Below are positions 27,354 through 35,555 of a stretch of DNA of 64,000 bases, piece after piece. The notes beneath the pieces are model-generated. The model saw only the letters and a list, made by a program, of their open reading frames with translations, did not search any database and was not told where the DNA came from. The DNA lies in contig NZ_JOMI01000001.1 of NCBI RefSeq assembly GCF_000711235.1, forward strand, positions 773,276 to 837,275, in the 5' to 3' direction. Each line of letters begins with the position of its first letter. Within the stretch, counting starts at the first letter, position 1. This stretch comes from Prevotella sp. 10(H) (GTDB lineage Bacteria; Bacteroidota; Bacteroidia; Bacteroidales; Dysgonomonadaceae). A program made the position numbers and the translations under genes.

Positions 27354-29750
27354 TCAGTTATTGAATATTATCGTAATCTTCTGCCCCTTTTTCAGATCGG
27401 CTGTCAGCATATCATTTTTTAGCCGGTAGTTTTTTATCCCTTTTACATTTCTTTCTTTATCCGGCAATTTGATAGTAAATGTATTTGAAGCCACAGCCTT
27501 AAATTCGATATCGGTCATACTACCGTTTTTCCATGCAAAAGAGACTTCTCCTCCGCCCCTGACTTTAAGACCTCTGACCGAACCGTCCGCCCAGCCACGA
27601 GGTACTGAAGGCAATAGTTCTATATATCCGGCATGGCTCTGCACCAGCATTTCCGCTATACCTGCGCAGCCACCGAAATTGCCGTCGATCTGCATAGGCG
27701 GATGCGAGCTAAACAAATTAGGGTATGTACCGTGATCTCTTCCTGCAGGCTTAAGCAAATCGCCGATTAGCTTATAAGTTCTTTCCCCGTCTTTGAGCCG
27801 TGCCCAGAAATTGATTTTCCATGCCATAGACCAGCCGGTAGATTCATCACCTCGTCTCTCCAGTGTTGTTTTTGCTGCTTGCATTAGCTCCGGTGTTTTC
27901 TCATAGGTAAGTTCATATCCGGGGTGCAGAGCATATAGCTGGGACACATGACGGTGATGAATTTCGGCTTCGTCATAATCTTCGAGCCATTCCATTATTT
28001 GCCCGTGCTTTCCTATGGTGGTCGGTGCCAGTTTCGCTTTTTTAGCTTCGATACCTTGTATCCAGTCTTTATCTACATCCAACAGGCGTGCTGCTGCACT
28101 TACATTGGAAAACAACTCTCTGATAATCTGGTTATCCATTGCCGAGCCTGCACAGATACTGAGAACATCACCCGAAGAGGTTTTGTATGAATTCTCAGGT
28201 GAGGTGGTCGGCGCTGTAACGAGATAGCCGTTGTTAGGGTCTTCGACCAGCATATCTTCGAAAAAGCGGGCAGCACCTTTGATAGTGGGATAAACTGATT
28301 TCAGATACTCAATATCCTGAGTATAGGCATAATGCTCCCACAAATGTTGGCAAAGCCATGCGCCGGACGTATTAGTGGCTCCCCACGAAGGACTTTCGCC
28401 CGGAGAGGTAAAGTCCCAGACATTACCCAGTATATGAGTTACCCAACCGTCGCTATCGTAATAGACTCTGGCTGTCCTGCTCCCCGGCTCAACCAGTGAA
28501 TTCACATACTCTATCAAAGGTTTATGCAGTTCTGAAAGGTTACAGACTTCGGCTGGCCAAAGGTTCATCTGCAGGTTGATATTCAAGTGATAGTCTCCAT
28601 TCCATGGAGGGCTTAGTTGTGGAGCCCATAAACCTTGCAAATTGGGCGGAAGACCACCTACACGTGTCGAAGATATCAGAAGGTAACGTCCGTATTGCAT
28701 ATATAGGGCTGCAAGATCGTTGTCTGTACGGTCTTTAACGAAGGCTTCAAGACGTTTGTCGATAGGTAGACCGGAGTTACTATTTTTAGCTAAAGTCAAA
28801 TCTACACGATTGAATAGCTTTTGGTATTCCCTTATATGATTGCTTTTTAGCTTATTATAATTTTCTCCAGCCTTATTTAAAATATCGGATACTAGACGTT
28901 CATGATCTTTATTCTTATAATTTGTTACTAAAGAAAGGTATAAAGTAACCTCATCGGCATCTTTTATTATGATGTCTTTATCGGTAGTCGAAAGAGAACC
29001 TCCACGCTTAAGCACCTTAATCATACCCAGATATTTCATACCCTGCTGGTTTTCTCCCGCAGGAAGCTGGCCGAAAATATAGAGAATATTTCCGCTGGCA
29101 TACGCCTTATAGTTCTCATCCCGTTCAACAGACAAGCGCATGCTTAGCGCCTTGGGTTTATCAGCTGTATATTTAATAAGACCGAGGTCATCTGAGAAGG
29201 AAGTATGATATTCCCGTTGATAATTTACCTCTCCTTTAGTATATGAAACGGTTGATAAGGCATTGTTCATATCCAGTGTCCTCTTATATTTAGTGGGTAC
29301 AGATGCATCGGGATATATAAAATCAACGTACAGATTCCCAAAGTTCTGGAACTTGCCATAATCAGCGCCCGCACTCCCTTTCCCTTTACAAGTGAAAGTC
29401 TTATACATAAGATCCTGAGCTTCCATGTTCTTCCTCTCGAATAAGAGCCGGCGTATTTCGCCAAGATATTTATAAGCTTCTGGATTATCGGCATCCTGTT
29501 TGTTACCCGACCATAAAGATATCTCGTTCAGCACAACCCTTTCCCTGTCTACGCCACCCCATGGCATCATACCGATGCGACCGTTTCCGAGAGGTATGGA
29601 TTCTTCCCAAATCTGTGCCGGACGGTCGAAATAATATTGCCAGGTATTCATTTGTCCGGGATTCTGAGCCGATAAGGTCAGAGCGGTAAATAGAAAGTAA
29701 AAGAAAAGTATGCTCCCGTTTTTCATAATAGGAAATATTGTGTTTGACAT
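27354..29750 (-). CDS. Glycoside hydrolase family 95, alpha-L-fucosidase type
   Basis: A 798-residue secreted enzyme. Signal peptide ending TLSAQ (the internal ATG at 29726 gives a shorter, more usual signal). The GH95 N-terminal beta-domain opens with YYFDRPAQIWEESIPLGNGRIGMMPWGG. The (alpha/alpha)6 barrel has LPPNLQGLW and WNGDYHLNINLQMNLWPAE (about residues 385-405), which carries the paired catalytic-site Asn residues. The C-terminal domain has QIDGNFGGCAGIAEML. The family removes alpha-1,2-L-fucose (some members alpha-L-galactose) by inversion. It stands alone here with no SusCD pair, so it probably acts on host or plant glycans imported by a system elsewhere. Confidence 0.95.
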   Translation of the reverse strand: MSNTIFPIMKNGSILFFYFLFTALTLSAQNPGQMNTWQYYFDRPAQIWEESIPLGNGRIGMMPWGGVDRERVVLNEISLWSGNKQDADNPEAYKYLGEIRRLLFERKNMEAQDLMYKTFTCKGKGSAGADYGKFQNFGNLYVDFIYPDASVPTKYKRTLDMNNALSTVSYTKGEVNYQREYHTSFSDDLGLIKYTADKPKALSMRLSVERDENYKAYASGNILYIFGQLPAGENQQGMKYLGMIKVLKRGGSLSTTDKDIIIKDADEVTLYLSLVTNYKNKDHERLVSDILNKAGENYNKLKSNHIREYQKLFNRVDLTLAKNSNSGLPIDKRLEAFVKDRTDNDLAALYMQYGRYLLISSTRVGGLPPNLQGLWAPQLSPPWNGDYHLNINLQMNLWPAEVCNLSELHKPLIEYVNSLVEPGSRTARVYYDSDGWVTHILGNVWDFTSPGESPSWGATNTSGAWLCQHLWEHYAYTQDIEYLKSVYPTIKGAARFFEDMLVEDPNNGYLVTAPTTSPENSYKTSSGDVLSICAGSAMDNQIIRELFSNVSAAARLLDVDKDWIQGIEAKKAKLAPTTIGKHGQIMEWLEDYDEAEIHHRHVSQLYALHPGYELTYEKTPELMQAAKTTLERRGDESTGWSMAWKINFWARLKDGERTYKLIGDLLKPAGRDHGTYPNLFSSHPPMQIDGNFGGCAGIAEMLVQSHAGYIELLPSVPRGWADGSVRGLKVRGGGEVSFAWKNGSMTDIEFKAVASNTFTIKLPDKERNVKGIKNYRLKNDMLTADLKKGQKITIIFNN

Positions 29751-29766
29751 GTATTAAGCCTTTTAA

Positions 29767-29774
29767 CAAATGTA
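29767..29774 (-). promoter_or_regulatory. -7 box of the GH95 gene
   Basis: On the minus strand TACATTTG, an exact -7 match 17 nt before the ATG at 29750. No clear -33 box, so the call is weak. Confidence 0.35.
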
Positions 29775-30053
29775 GTATTTTATTGCGTAAAGATTTTTAT
29801 AATTCGCAAAATAAAAATATTACTTTGTGATATTGTAGATTGAATAAAAACAGAAGATAATCAACTGGAAATTAACCTAAAACGAGCTGTATAAATTTAA
29901 AATTATATAAATATTCTTATTTTATTATGAATAATTAATAATAATATCTACATTGCCCCGACTTAAATAATTAAGTATATTTTCTTAGTTGCAAAGTCCT
30001 GATTTGATCAGATTTTCTGACTCTAAACAACAAACTTTGATTTATATCTTTTG

Positions 30054-30080
30054 AAACCTCCGCAGAGAATACGGAGGTTT
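30054..30080. terminator. Hairpin terminator
   Basis: Perfect 9-bp stem AAACCTCCG / CGGAGGTTT, 9-nt loop, followed by TATATTT. It lies in the 29775-30156 gap, which otherwise shows only AT-rich sequence. Confidence 0.6.
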
Positions 30081-30104
30081 TATATTTATATATTATATAA
30101 AGAC

Positions 30105-30132
30105 GGGGGCTTCGCATATCAGCAAAGCCCCC
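30105..30132. terminator. Terminator of the OhrR/nitroreductase/Tpx operon
   Basis: Perfect 8-bp GC-rich stem GGGGGCTT / AAGCCCCC with a 12-nt loop, 24 nt past the tpx stop on the minus strand. Confidence 0.7.
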
Positions 30133-30156
30133 ACTTATATTATTAATACGTTTGTA

Positions 30157-30660
30157 TTATTTTGCAGCATTTATCGCAGACTGATAATCAGGTTCGTCTG
30201 TGATTTCCGGCACTAACTCTGTATAAGTAACTTTGCCGTTAGTGTCAATAACTACGACCGACCTCGCCAGTAATCCTTTCAACGGGCCGTCGAGCATCAA
30301 TACTCCGTAGTCTTTTGCAAAAGCTGTGTTCCTGAACACAGATGCTGTCATAACATTGTCAATACCTTCTGTAGTACAAAAACGGCCTGCTGCAAATGGA
30401 AGGTCGGCAGATATAGCCAAGACTACTGTATCTGATAAAGATGCTGCTTCTTTGTTGAAACGGCGTACAGAAGCTGCACATGTACTTGTATCTAAGCTTG
30501 GGAATATATTAAGAACTACTGTCTTACCTTTCAAATCTTTCAGAGAAACTTCAGACAAATCGCTTTTTACCAATACAAAGTCCGGTGCTTCTGATCCTTT
30601 AGCAGGAAGCTGACCACTTGTATTCACTGTTATGTCTTTCTTAAATGTAACTGTTGCCAT
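30157..30660 (-). CDS. tpx: Thiol peroxidase Tpx
   Basis: A 167-residue atypical 2-Cys peroxiredoxin that reduces alkyl and hydrogen peroxides with thioredoxin. The motif [16 protein letters not shown] holds the peroxidatic Cys61, and GRFCTTEG holds the resolving Cys95, at the same positions as in E. coli Tpx. Length is normal and there is no signal, so it is cytoplasmic. Last gene of the MarR/nitroreductase/tpx operon, 29 nt after the nitroreductase gene, and followed by a terminator. Confidence 0.97.
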   Translation of the reverse strand: MATVTFKKDITVNTSGQLPAKGSEAPDFVLVKSDLSEVSLKDLKGKTVVLNIFPSLDTSTCAASVRRFNKEAASLSDTVVLAISADLPFAAGRFCTTEGIDNVMTASVFRNTAFAKDYGVLMLDGPLKGLLARSVVVIDTNGKVTYTELVPEITDEPDYQSAINAAK

Positions 30661-30689
30661 AATCTTTTCTTTTAATGTTATATATTTTA

Positions 30690-31325
30690 TTACTTAAATT
30701 CAATAAGGAATTCTTCTTTAGGATGTCGGACTTTCTTAAGATTTACCAACCAGTCGTTTGCTTCATCCCGATAGCCAAGAGGCAGAATAGTAACGCTTTT
30801 AAGCTCCATATCGTTCAATCCAAGAAGTTTATCCAGTGCATCACTATCGAATCCTTCCATAGGTGTAGAATCTATCCGAAGCTCTGCCGCCATAGCTATG
30901 GCAAAAGCAAAAGCAATATATGCCTGGCGTGCTGCATGCTCAAAATTCGCTTCGGAAGGACGATTCAGATAAGCTTTCTTCAATCTGTCGGTATAATCTT
31001 TATAACGATCGGGAGTTTGTCCCCGACCTTCTGTTGTATGCTTATATATATTATCTATACGATGCGATGTATAATTATCCCATGCGGCAAAAACCAGTAG
31101 ATGAGAAGCCTCGGCTACCTGCTGCTGATTGAAAGCTATTGGAACAATCTTCTCTTTTAGTTCTTGATTCGTTATCTGAATTATTCTGAAAGGCTGTAAT
31201 CCCGACGATGTCGGTGCAAGCCACGCTGCTTCTATTATTTGGTCTACAAGTTTCTGATCTACTTTTTTAGTCGGATCGAATTTTTTTGTGGCATAGCGCC
31301 ATTTTAGTGTATCTAGTAAATTCAT
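30690..31325 (-). CDS. NAD(P)H-dependent nitroreductase-family oxidoreductase (NfsB-like)
   Basis: A 211-residue cytoplasmic FMN oxidoreductase. The N-terminus [16 protein letters not shown] and the block [17 protein letters not shown] are typical of NfsB/YdgI-type nitroreductases, followed by [28 protein letters not shown] and a final [10 protein letters not shown]. Likely reduces quinones or nitro compounds. It sits between an OhrR-type regulator and tpx, which points to an oxidant or electrophile-stress role. Confidence 0.9.
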   Translation of the reverse strand: MNLLDTLKWRYATKKFDPTKKVDQKLVDQIIEAAWLAPTSSGLQPFRIIQITNQELKEKIVPIAFNQQQVAEASHLLVFAAWDNYTSHRIDNIYKHTTEGRGQTPDRYKDYTDRLKKAYLNRPSEANFEHAARQAYIAFAFAIAMAAELRIDSTPMEGFDSDALDKLLGLNDMELKSVTILPLGYRDEANDWLVNLKKVRHPKEEFLIEFK

Positions 31326-31341
31326 TGTAATTATCTGTTGA

Positions 31342-31776
31342 TTATTTATTATCGCACGTTATTAGTAATAGTTTATTCAATTTATCCCTTAATTCTTTAA
31401 GCTCAGCATCGTTTAATCCAAGTTTCTCTTTCATTACCGGAGGAATCGCTTCGGCTTTTTTCTCCAATGCTTTGCCCTTGTCTGCAATCATTATATCTAC
31501 CACTCTTTCATCTTCTGCCGAGCGTTTTCTTACCACCAATCCACTCATCTCCATTCGTTTGAGCAGAGGGGTGAGCGTTCCACTATCGAGCCACAATAAC
31601 TCCCCAAGTCGTTTTACAGTAGCTGAGCCTTGTTCCCACAAAACCATCAATACAAGATATTGCGGATAAGTTATTCCTAACTCGTCAAGATATGGGCGAT
31701 ACAATGCCGTAATTTGCCTTGATAAGGCATAGACAGGAAAACACAGTTGATTATTTAATTTTAGTTCGTTTATCAT
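31342..31776 (-). CDS. MarR-family, OhrR-type redox-sensing repressor
   Basis: A 144-residue MarR winged-helix protein. The N-terminal NNQLCFPVYALSR places a Cys at residue 12 in the same context as the peroxide-sensing Cys of OhrR. The DNA-binding part follows: TVKRLGELLWLDSGTLTPLLKRMEMSGLVVRKRS and the wing DERVVDI. Known OhrR proteins repress a peroxidase gene until the Cys is oxidised by organic hydroperoxide. Here the regulated genes would be the nitroreductase and tpx behind it rather than ohr. First gene of the operon, with a consensus promoter 25 nt upstream that it probably represses. Confidence 0.88.
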   Translation of the reverse strand: MINELKLNNQLCFPVYALSRQITALYRPYLDELGITYPQYLVLMVLWEQGSATVKRLGELLWLDSGTLTPLLKRMEMSGLVVRKRSAEDERVVDIMIADKGKALEKKAEAIPPVMKEKLGLNDAELKELRDKLNKLLLITCDNK

Positions 31777-31800
31777 TTAGTTTTACAAAATTATATTGCA

Positions 31801-31832
31801 CAAAATTAATATAATAAATTTGATTATACAAA
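31801..31832 (-). promoter_or_regulatory. Consensus promoter of the OhrR operon
   Basis: On the minus strand TTTG (31829-31832), a 20-nt spacer, TAATTTTG (31801-31808). Both boxes are exact. The surrounding AT-rich near-palindromic sequence would be the obvious place for the repressor to bind. Confidence 0.7.
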
Positions 31833-31946
31833 TATTAATGCAAAAAAAAAATAAACTAAGAATGTGCTGACAGACTAATAAAAAGGAAAAAGGGTATAAT
31901 TAATTATAAAGTTTTAATATAATATTTCAGATTATTCCGTTAACTT

Positions 31947-31977
31947 TTTGTAACTTCAAAAATAATTGTTTATTTTG
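31947..31977 (+). promoter_or_regulatory. Strong promoter with no protein gene behind it
   Basis: TTTG (31947-31950), a 19-nt spacer, TTATTTTG (31970-31977), 7 of 8 positions in the -7 box. No open frame follows for nearly 900 nt, so the product is probably an RNA. Confidence 0.5.
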
Positions 31978-31983
31978 CCAAGG

Positions 31984-32200
31984 ATTAGGACTTATATCCT
32001 CTTTAGGATGAAACGGGATGGCAGGTACTATGCAGTTGCACCTTTAAGCATTCGAGCGGTACTAAGTCTAAAGACTTAAATGTTCTATAAAGAAACGGGA
32101 TGAAATAAGGTCTTTCTGATAAAACAAGGATAATAGAAACTTTACATTGCACTATAATATTTTATCTATGAACCTTTAGTAGGTTAATTCAAAAAAAAGA
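31984..32200 (+). ncRNA. Candidate non-coding RNA, family unknown
   Basis: The sequence downstream of the 31947 promoter has short hairpins (ATCCT-CTTT-AGGAT at 31997-32010; AAGTCT-AA-AGACTT at 32074-32087) and two copies of GAAACGGGATG (32010 and 32092). I could not match it to 6S, SRP, RNase P, tmRNA or a known riboswitch. The 3' end is a guess; a weak hairpin AACCT-TTAGT-AGGTT lies near 32175-32190. Confidence 0.3.
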
Positions 32201-32231
32201 ATATTGACAGCTACAAATAATAAGTAAAGAA

Positions 32232-32390
32232 ACAATAGCTACGGAGTCTACAGCGATATATCTATATATCAACTGTTAATGGCTCAATATTATATATTGT
32301 CTCCACACTTCATCGATTTATTTGGGAAAATAGGCGGTGATAACCTATCAGCTAATTACGGTTTTTAGTCTGTGGACTCCGTACAATTGT
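32232..32390. repeat. 159-bp inverted-repeat element with internal hairpins
   Basis: The ends pair as ACAAT (32232-32236) with ATTGT (32386-32390), then TACGGAGTCTACAG (32240-32253) with CTGTGGACTCCGTA (32370-32383), 14 bp with one G-U. Inside are further hairpins: GATATA-TCTA-TATATC, CAATAT-TAT-ATATTG and TGATA-ACC-TATCA. It could be a miniature inverted-repeat element or a multibranched RNA. Confidence 0.6.
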
Positions 32391-32418
32391 ATTATGCAAT
32401 TAAGATATAAAGTATTAT

Positions 32419-32450
32419 AAAAAAGTAAGCCCGGCAACAGCAGTTACCGG
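32419..32450 (-). terminator. Terminator-like hairpin for a leftward transcript
   Basis: On the minus strand CCGGTAAC-TGCT-GTTGCCGG (8 bp, one G-U), then GCTTAC and six T. No protein gene reads into it from the right; a short minus-strand RNA is possible. Confidence 0.4.
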
Positions 32451-32701
32451 ACAATCCTAATGATTTACTTAAATCGTCTTTATTTGTCTTCACTGATCAT
32501 TATCCCCGTCTTGAAAAAGACGTTAAATGCATTATTCTGATTTGTTATATGTATTCAGACTCGCTTATTACAAAAGTAAGCAGCAAATATAATATAAGCA
32601 ATAGTGAAAATGTTAAATCCGGAAGATCACTTCTTACAATCTTCTCTGATTAACAACTACTATCTTTCAATTAGTAATAAACTATAAATTTAACAAATAT
32701 T

Positions 32702-32732
32702 TTTGCTTTTATTCGCATGGATATTATCTTTG
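32702..32732 (+). promoter_or_regulatory. Consensus promoter of the EEP-family lipoprotein gene
   Basis: TTTG (32702-32705), a 19-nt spacer, TATCTTTG (32725-32732); both boxes exact. The leader to ATG 32870 would be about 130 nt. Confidence 0.7.
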
Positions 32733-32869
32733 TTTAATAAAACAGACATAGAAAAACATCTGTATAAGGAAATCAAAATAACCTGAAAGTTGTAAAACAT
32801 AGAAATTAATTGAAGCTCATTCAATAGAAATCTGTTCTGATATTTCAAATATTATAAAATCTCATTACT

Positions 32870-33724
32870 ATGAAAAAAATACTTTATGCATTAACCGCTG
32901 CATTATTACTAATTTCCTGCAAAGAGAAACCAGTCGAATTGAATGTTATGTCATTCAATATCCGCTATGATAATCCTGCTGACAGCCTTAACAACTGGCA
33001 ATACCGAAAAGATGTTGCTGCACGGATAATTAAAGATTACAATTCGGATATTGTAGGTACGCAAGAAGTTTTGGTTAACCAGCTCAATGATTTAAAGGCC
33101 GGCTTACCAGAATATAATGCAATTGGAGTCGGACGTCAGGACGGCAAAGAAAAAGGCGAATACTGTGCTATACTTTATAAAAAAGATAAATTTAAAGAAA
33201 TCAAATCCGGTTATTTCTGGTTAAGCGAAACACCCGAGGTTGCCGGCTCGAAAGGCTGGGATGGAGCTTGCGAGCGAATCGCTACATGGGCAGTACTAGA
33301 AGAATCCGATACTAAGAAACAGGTGTTTTTCATTAATACTCACTTAGACCATGTTGGAAAAGCTGCACGACAGGAAGGCGTCACACTTCTTCTCAACGAA
33401 ACAGGTAAACTAAGCAATGGATTACCGGTTATTATGACCGGAGATTTTAATGCAACACCCGATTCCGATGTTATCAAGCATGTAAAAGACCCTGCTAATC
33501 CTAATTATATGGCACATACTAAAGATCTCGCTGTAACAAAAAGTGGAACAGACTGGACATATCACGGATATGGAAAAGTGCCACTGGATAAGCGTGAGTT
33601 TATAGATTACATCTTTGTGAAGCCGGACACAAAAGTTTTGAAACACACGGTGATACCTGAAAAATTGAATGACATATTCATTTCCGATCATTCATTAATA
33701 ACAGCACAGATAGAAATTGAATAA
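32870..33724 (+). CDS. Endonuclease/exonuclease/phosphatase-family lipoprotein
   Basis: A 284-residue protein with a lipoprotein signal (LLISC, Cys17) and a complete EEP fold: NVMSFNIRYDN, the Mg-binding Glu in GTQEV, INTHLDH, TGDFNATPDSD, and the terminal ISDHSLI. The family covers DNases, phospholipases, sphingomyelinases and sugar or inositol phosphatases. The short form with NIRYDNP and W..R is widespread in Bacteroidota as secreted or anchored hydrolase; the substrate cannot be told from sequence. Periplasmic or surface location is predicted. Own promoter and terminator, so monocistronic. Confidence 0.9.
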   Translation: MKKILYALTAALLLISCKEKPVELNVMSFNIRYDNPADSLNNWQYRKDVAARIIKDYNSDIVGTQEVLVNQLNDLKAGLPEYNAIGVGRQDGKEKGEYCAILYKKDKFKEIKSGYFWLSETPEVAGSKGWDGACERIATWAVLEESDTKKQVFFINTHLDHVGKAARQEGVTLLLNETGKLSNGLPVIMTGDFNATPDSDVIKHVKDPANPNYMAHTKDLAVTKSGTDWTYHGYGKVPLDKREFIDYIFVKPDTKVLKHTVIPEKLNDIFISDHSLITAQIEIE

Positions 33725-33741
33725 ATATATAGAATTAAATA

Positions 33742-33778
33742 AATGGCTTTTGATAAGAAATCAAAGGCCATTCTTTTT
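33742..33778. terminator. Bidirectional terminator
   Basis: Stem AATGGCTTTTGAT / ATCAAAGGCCATT (13 bp, one G-U), 5-nt loop, followed by CTTTTT. It serves the EEP gene and, on the other strand, the ACT-domain gene. Confidence 0.85.
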
Positions 33779-34202
33779 AGCATTCTTTCATTTTATCCTG
33801 ACTCAGTAAATCACACTTATTACGAGTCAGTATCTCTAAAGATTTATTGATATCAGTTGGCCTTATAACTACATTTGCAGTATTACCTTGTGAAAAGGCA
33901 TACATATATTCAATAAACACATTTTCTTTTGCAAGATATTCCAGTATTGCAGCCAAAGCACCGGGCACATTGGGGCAACACAGGCAAAGCACATCATTGA
34001 CACTTAGTCCGTAATGAGCTTCTTTTAAGACGCGTACGGCCAAATCGACATCCGATACAATTAGTCGCAATATCCCGAAATCTGCACTTTCGGCCAGACT
34101 AAACGCCCTCATATTCACACCGTTTTCACCCAATATATGGGTAACCTCATTGATCTTTCCGGTTTTGTTCTCTACAAAAATAGATAGCTGTTTAATTATC
34201 AT
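33777..34202 (-). CDS. Tandem ACT-domain protein linked to PaaK
   Basis: A 141-residue protein made of two ACT domains: IKQLSIFVENKTGKINEVTHILGENGVNMRAF at the start and CCPNVPGALAAILEYLAKENVFIEYMYAF in the second half. ACT domains bind amino acids, and this type commonly follows phenylacetate-CoA ligase genes, suggesting a regulatory subunit or sensor of aromatic amino acids. Start: the frame is open to a TTG at 34235, inside the upstream gene; ATG 34202 lies 10 nt after the PaaK stop and begins the first ACT strand exactly. Confidence 0.88.
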   Translation of the reverse strand: MIIKQLSIFVENKTGKINEVTHILGENGVNMRAFSLAESADFGILRLIVSDVDLAVRVLKEAHYGLSVNDVLCLCCPNVPGALAAILEYLAKENVFIEYMYAFSQGNTANVVIRPTDINKSLEILTRNKCDLLSQDKMKEC

Positions 34203-34212
34203 ACGGCCAATT

Positions 34213-35514
34213 TTAATTAAATATTCGTTTATCAATTACACGTTGTGCTTTTCCTTCACTCCGCTTAATGCTATAGGGTTCTACCAGTTTAATATCGGCA
34301 CTAATTCCCAATACATTGTGCAAACGATGTGCTATTTTGTTCCTCAATGCCAGTATCTTGGAAATCTCATCAGAATAGTATCCGTCACGTACTTCAACTT
34401 GTACTTCAAGTATATCCAGATTATTCACTCTGTCGACAATCAACAAATAATGAGGCTCGAACTCTTCCATTTCCAGGATAACACTTTCTATCTGGGACGG
34501 GAATACATTTACTCCCCTGATAATAAGCATATCGTCGCTACGTCCCACAATGCGACTCATACGCACGCTCGTACGTCCGCACTTGCATGGTTCATCGGTG
34601 ATCGAGCATAAATCTTTCGTCCTGTAACGCAACAAAGGCAAACCTTCTTTTGTCAAAGTGGTGAATACCAATTCACCCTGTTCACCATAAGGTAATTGCT
34701 CAAGTGTATCGGGAGATATTATTTCAGGGAAAAAGTGGTCGTCAATAATATGTGAGCCGTCCTTTAATTCGCACTCATGAGATACTCCGGGGCCCATTAC
34801 TTCACTCAAACCATATATATTATAAGCATTAATACCCAATTTAGTCTCTATCTCTTTACGCATATTGTCTGTCCATGGCTCTGCACCGAAAATACCCATC
34901 CTCAACTTAAATTCATCGCGAGGATTTCCTGCTTTTTCCATAGCTTCTGCAAGATATAATGCATAGGACGGAGTACAAGCAATTGCCGTTGCTCCAAAAT
35001 CGTGCATAAACTGGATTTGCTTCGCCGTATTTCCACTCGACATAGGAATGACTGTTGCACCCAAATGTTCCACTCCGTAATGCAAGCCCAGCCCACCTGT
35101 AAATAAACCATACCCGTATGCTACTGAACAAATATCGTGACGGTTGGCTCCGAATGCACTCAAGCTGCGGGCAATCATCTCCGACCATATAGATAAGTCG
35201 CGGCGAGTGTATCCTACTACAGTTGGTTTACCTGTCGTTCCAGACGAAGCATGTATCCTTACAATTTCTGACATAGGCACGGCAAATAATCCATAAGGAT
35301 AATTATCCCGCAGATCCTGCTTGGTAGTAAAAGGTAGCTTTACTATATCGTCCACTGTCTGAATGTCATCGGGCATTATATTCATCTCCTGCATCTTCCG
35401 GCGATAAAACGGAGTATTATGATAAACCTTATCTACAAGTTTATGCAGCCGCTTTCCCTGAAGACGACTTCTTTCTTCAGGCAACATACATTCCTTTGGC
35501 TCATTCCAGATCAT
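34213..35514 (-). CDS. paaK: Phenylacetate-CoA ligase
   Basis: A 433-residue AMP-forming ligase that activates phenylacetate and related aryl-acetates to the CoA thioester. The ATP-binding loop ASSGTTGKPTVVGY is at residues 89-102, then AYGYGLFTGGLGLHYG, NIYGLSEVMGPG, and the C-terminal hinge LLRYRTKDL with IRGVNVFPSQIES. Length is typical. Cytoplasmic. It is followed by its ACT partner and preceded by an aminotransferase and IorAB. In Bacteroidota this set can run from aryl-acetate to amino acid, or backward in amino acid fermentation. Confidence 0.95.
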   Translation of the reverse strand: MIWNEPKECMLPEERSRLQGKRLHKLVDKVYHNTPFYRRKMQEMNIMPDDIQTVDDIVKLPFTTKQDLRDNYPYGLFAVPMSEIVRIHASSGTTGKPTVVGYTRRDLSIWSEMIARSLSAFGANRHDICSVAYGYGLFTGGLGLHYGVEHLGATVIPMSSGNTAKQIQFMHDFGATAIACTPSYALYLAEAMEKAGNPRDEFKLRMGIFGAEPWTDNMRKEIETKLGINAYNIYGLSEVMGPGVSHECELKDGSHIIDDHFFPEIISPDTLEQLPYGEQGELVFTTLTKEGLPLLRYRTKDLCSITDEPCKCGRTSVRMSRIVGRSDDMLIIRGVNVFPSQIESVILEMEEFEPHYLLIVDRVNNLDILEVQVEVRDGYYSDEISKILALRNKIAHRLHNVLGISADIKLVEPYSIKRSEGKAQRVIDKRIFN

Positions 35515-35555
35515 ATTGATATATATTTAGTTTTTTTGTGTTGCTTTACTTATAT

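Larger units (their letters stand above)
31777..32869. other. 1.1 kb gene-free region between divergent genes
   Basis: No protein gene. It contains the OhrR operon promoter, a candidate non-coding RNA with its own promoter (31947 onward), a 159-bp structured inverted repeat (32232-32390), a minus-strand terminator-like hairpin (32419-32450) and the promoter of the phosphatase-fold lipoprotein gene (32702-32732). Confidence 0.6.

Noticed and set aside
32232..32390. Retron-type msr/msd RNA
   Set aside because: Inverted-repeat ends were suggestive, but no reverse transcriptase gene is present in the window.
31984..32390. tmRNA, 6S, SRP or RNase P RNA
   Set aside because: None of the conserved landmarks (tmRNA tag sequence and CCA end, RNase P core, SRP tetraloop region) could be found; 6S cannot be ruled out by eye but has no positive support.
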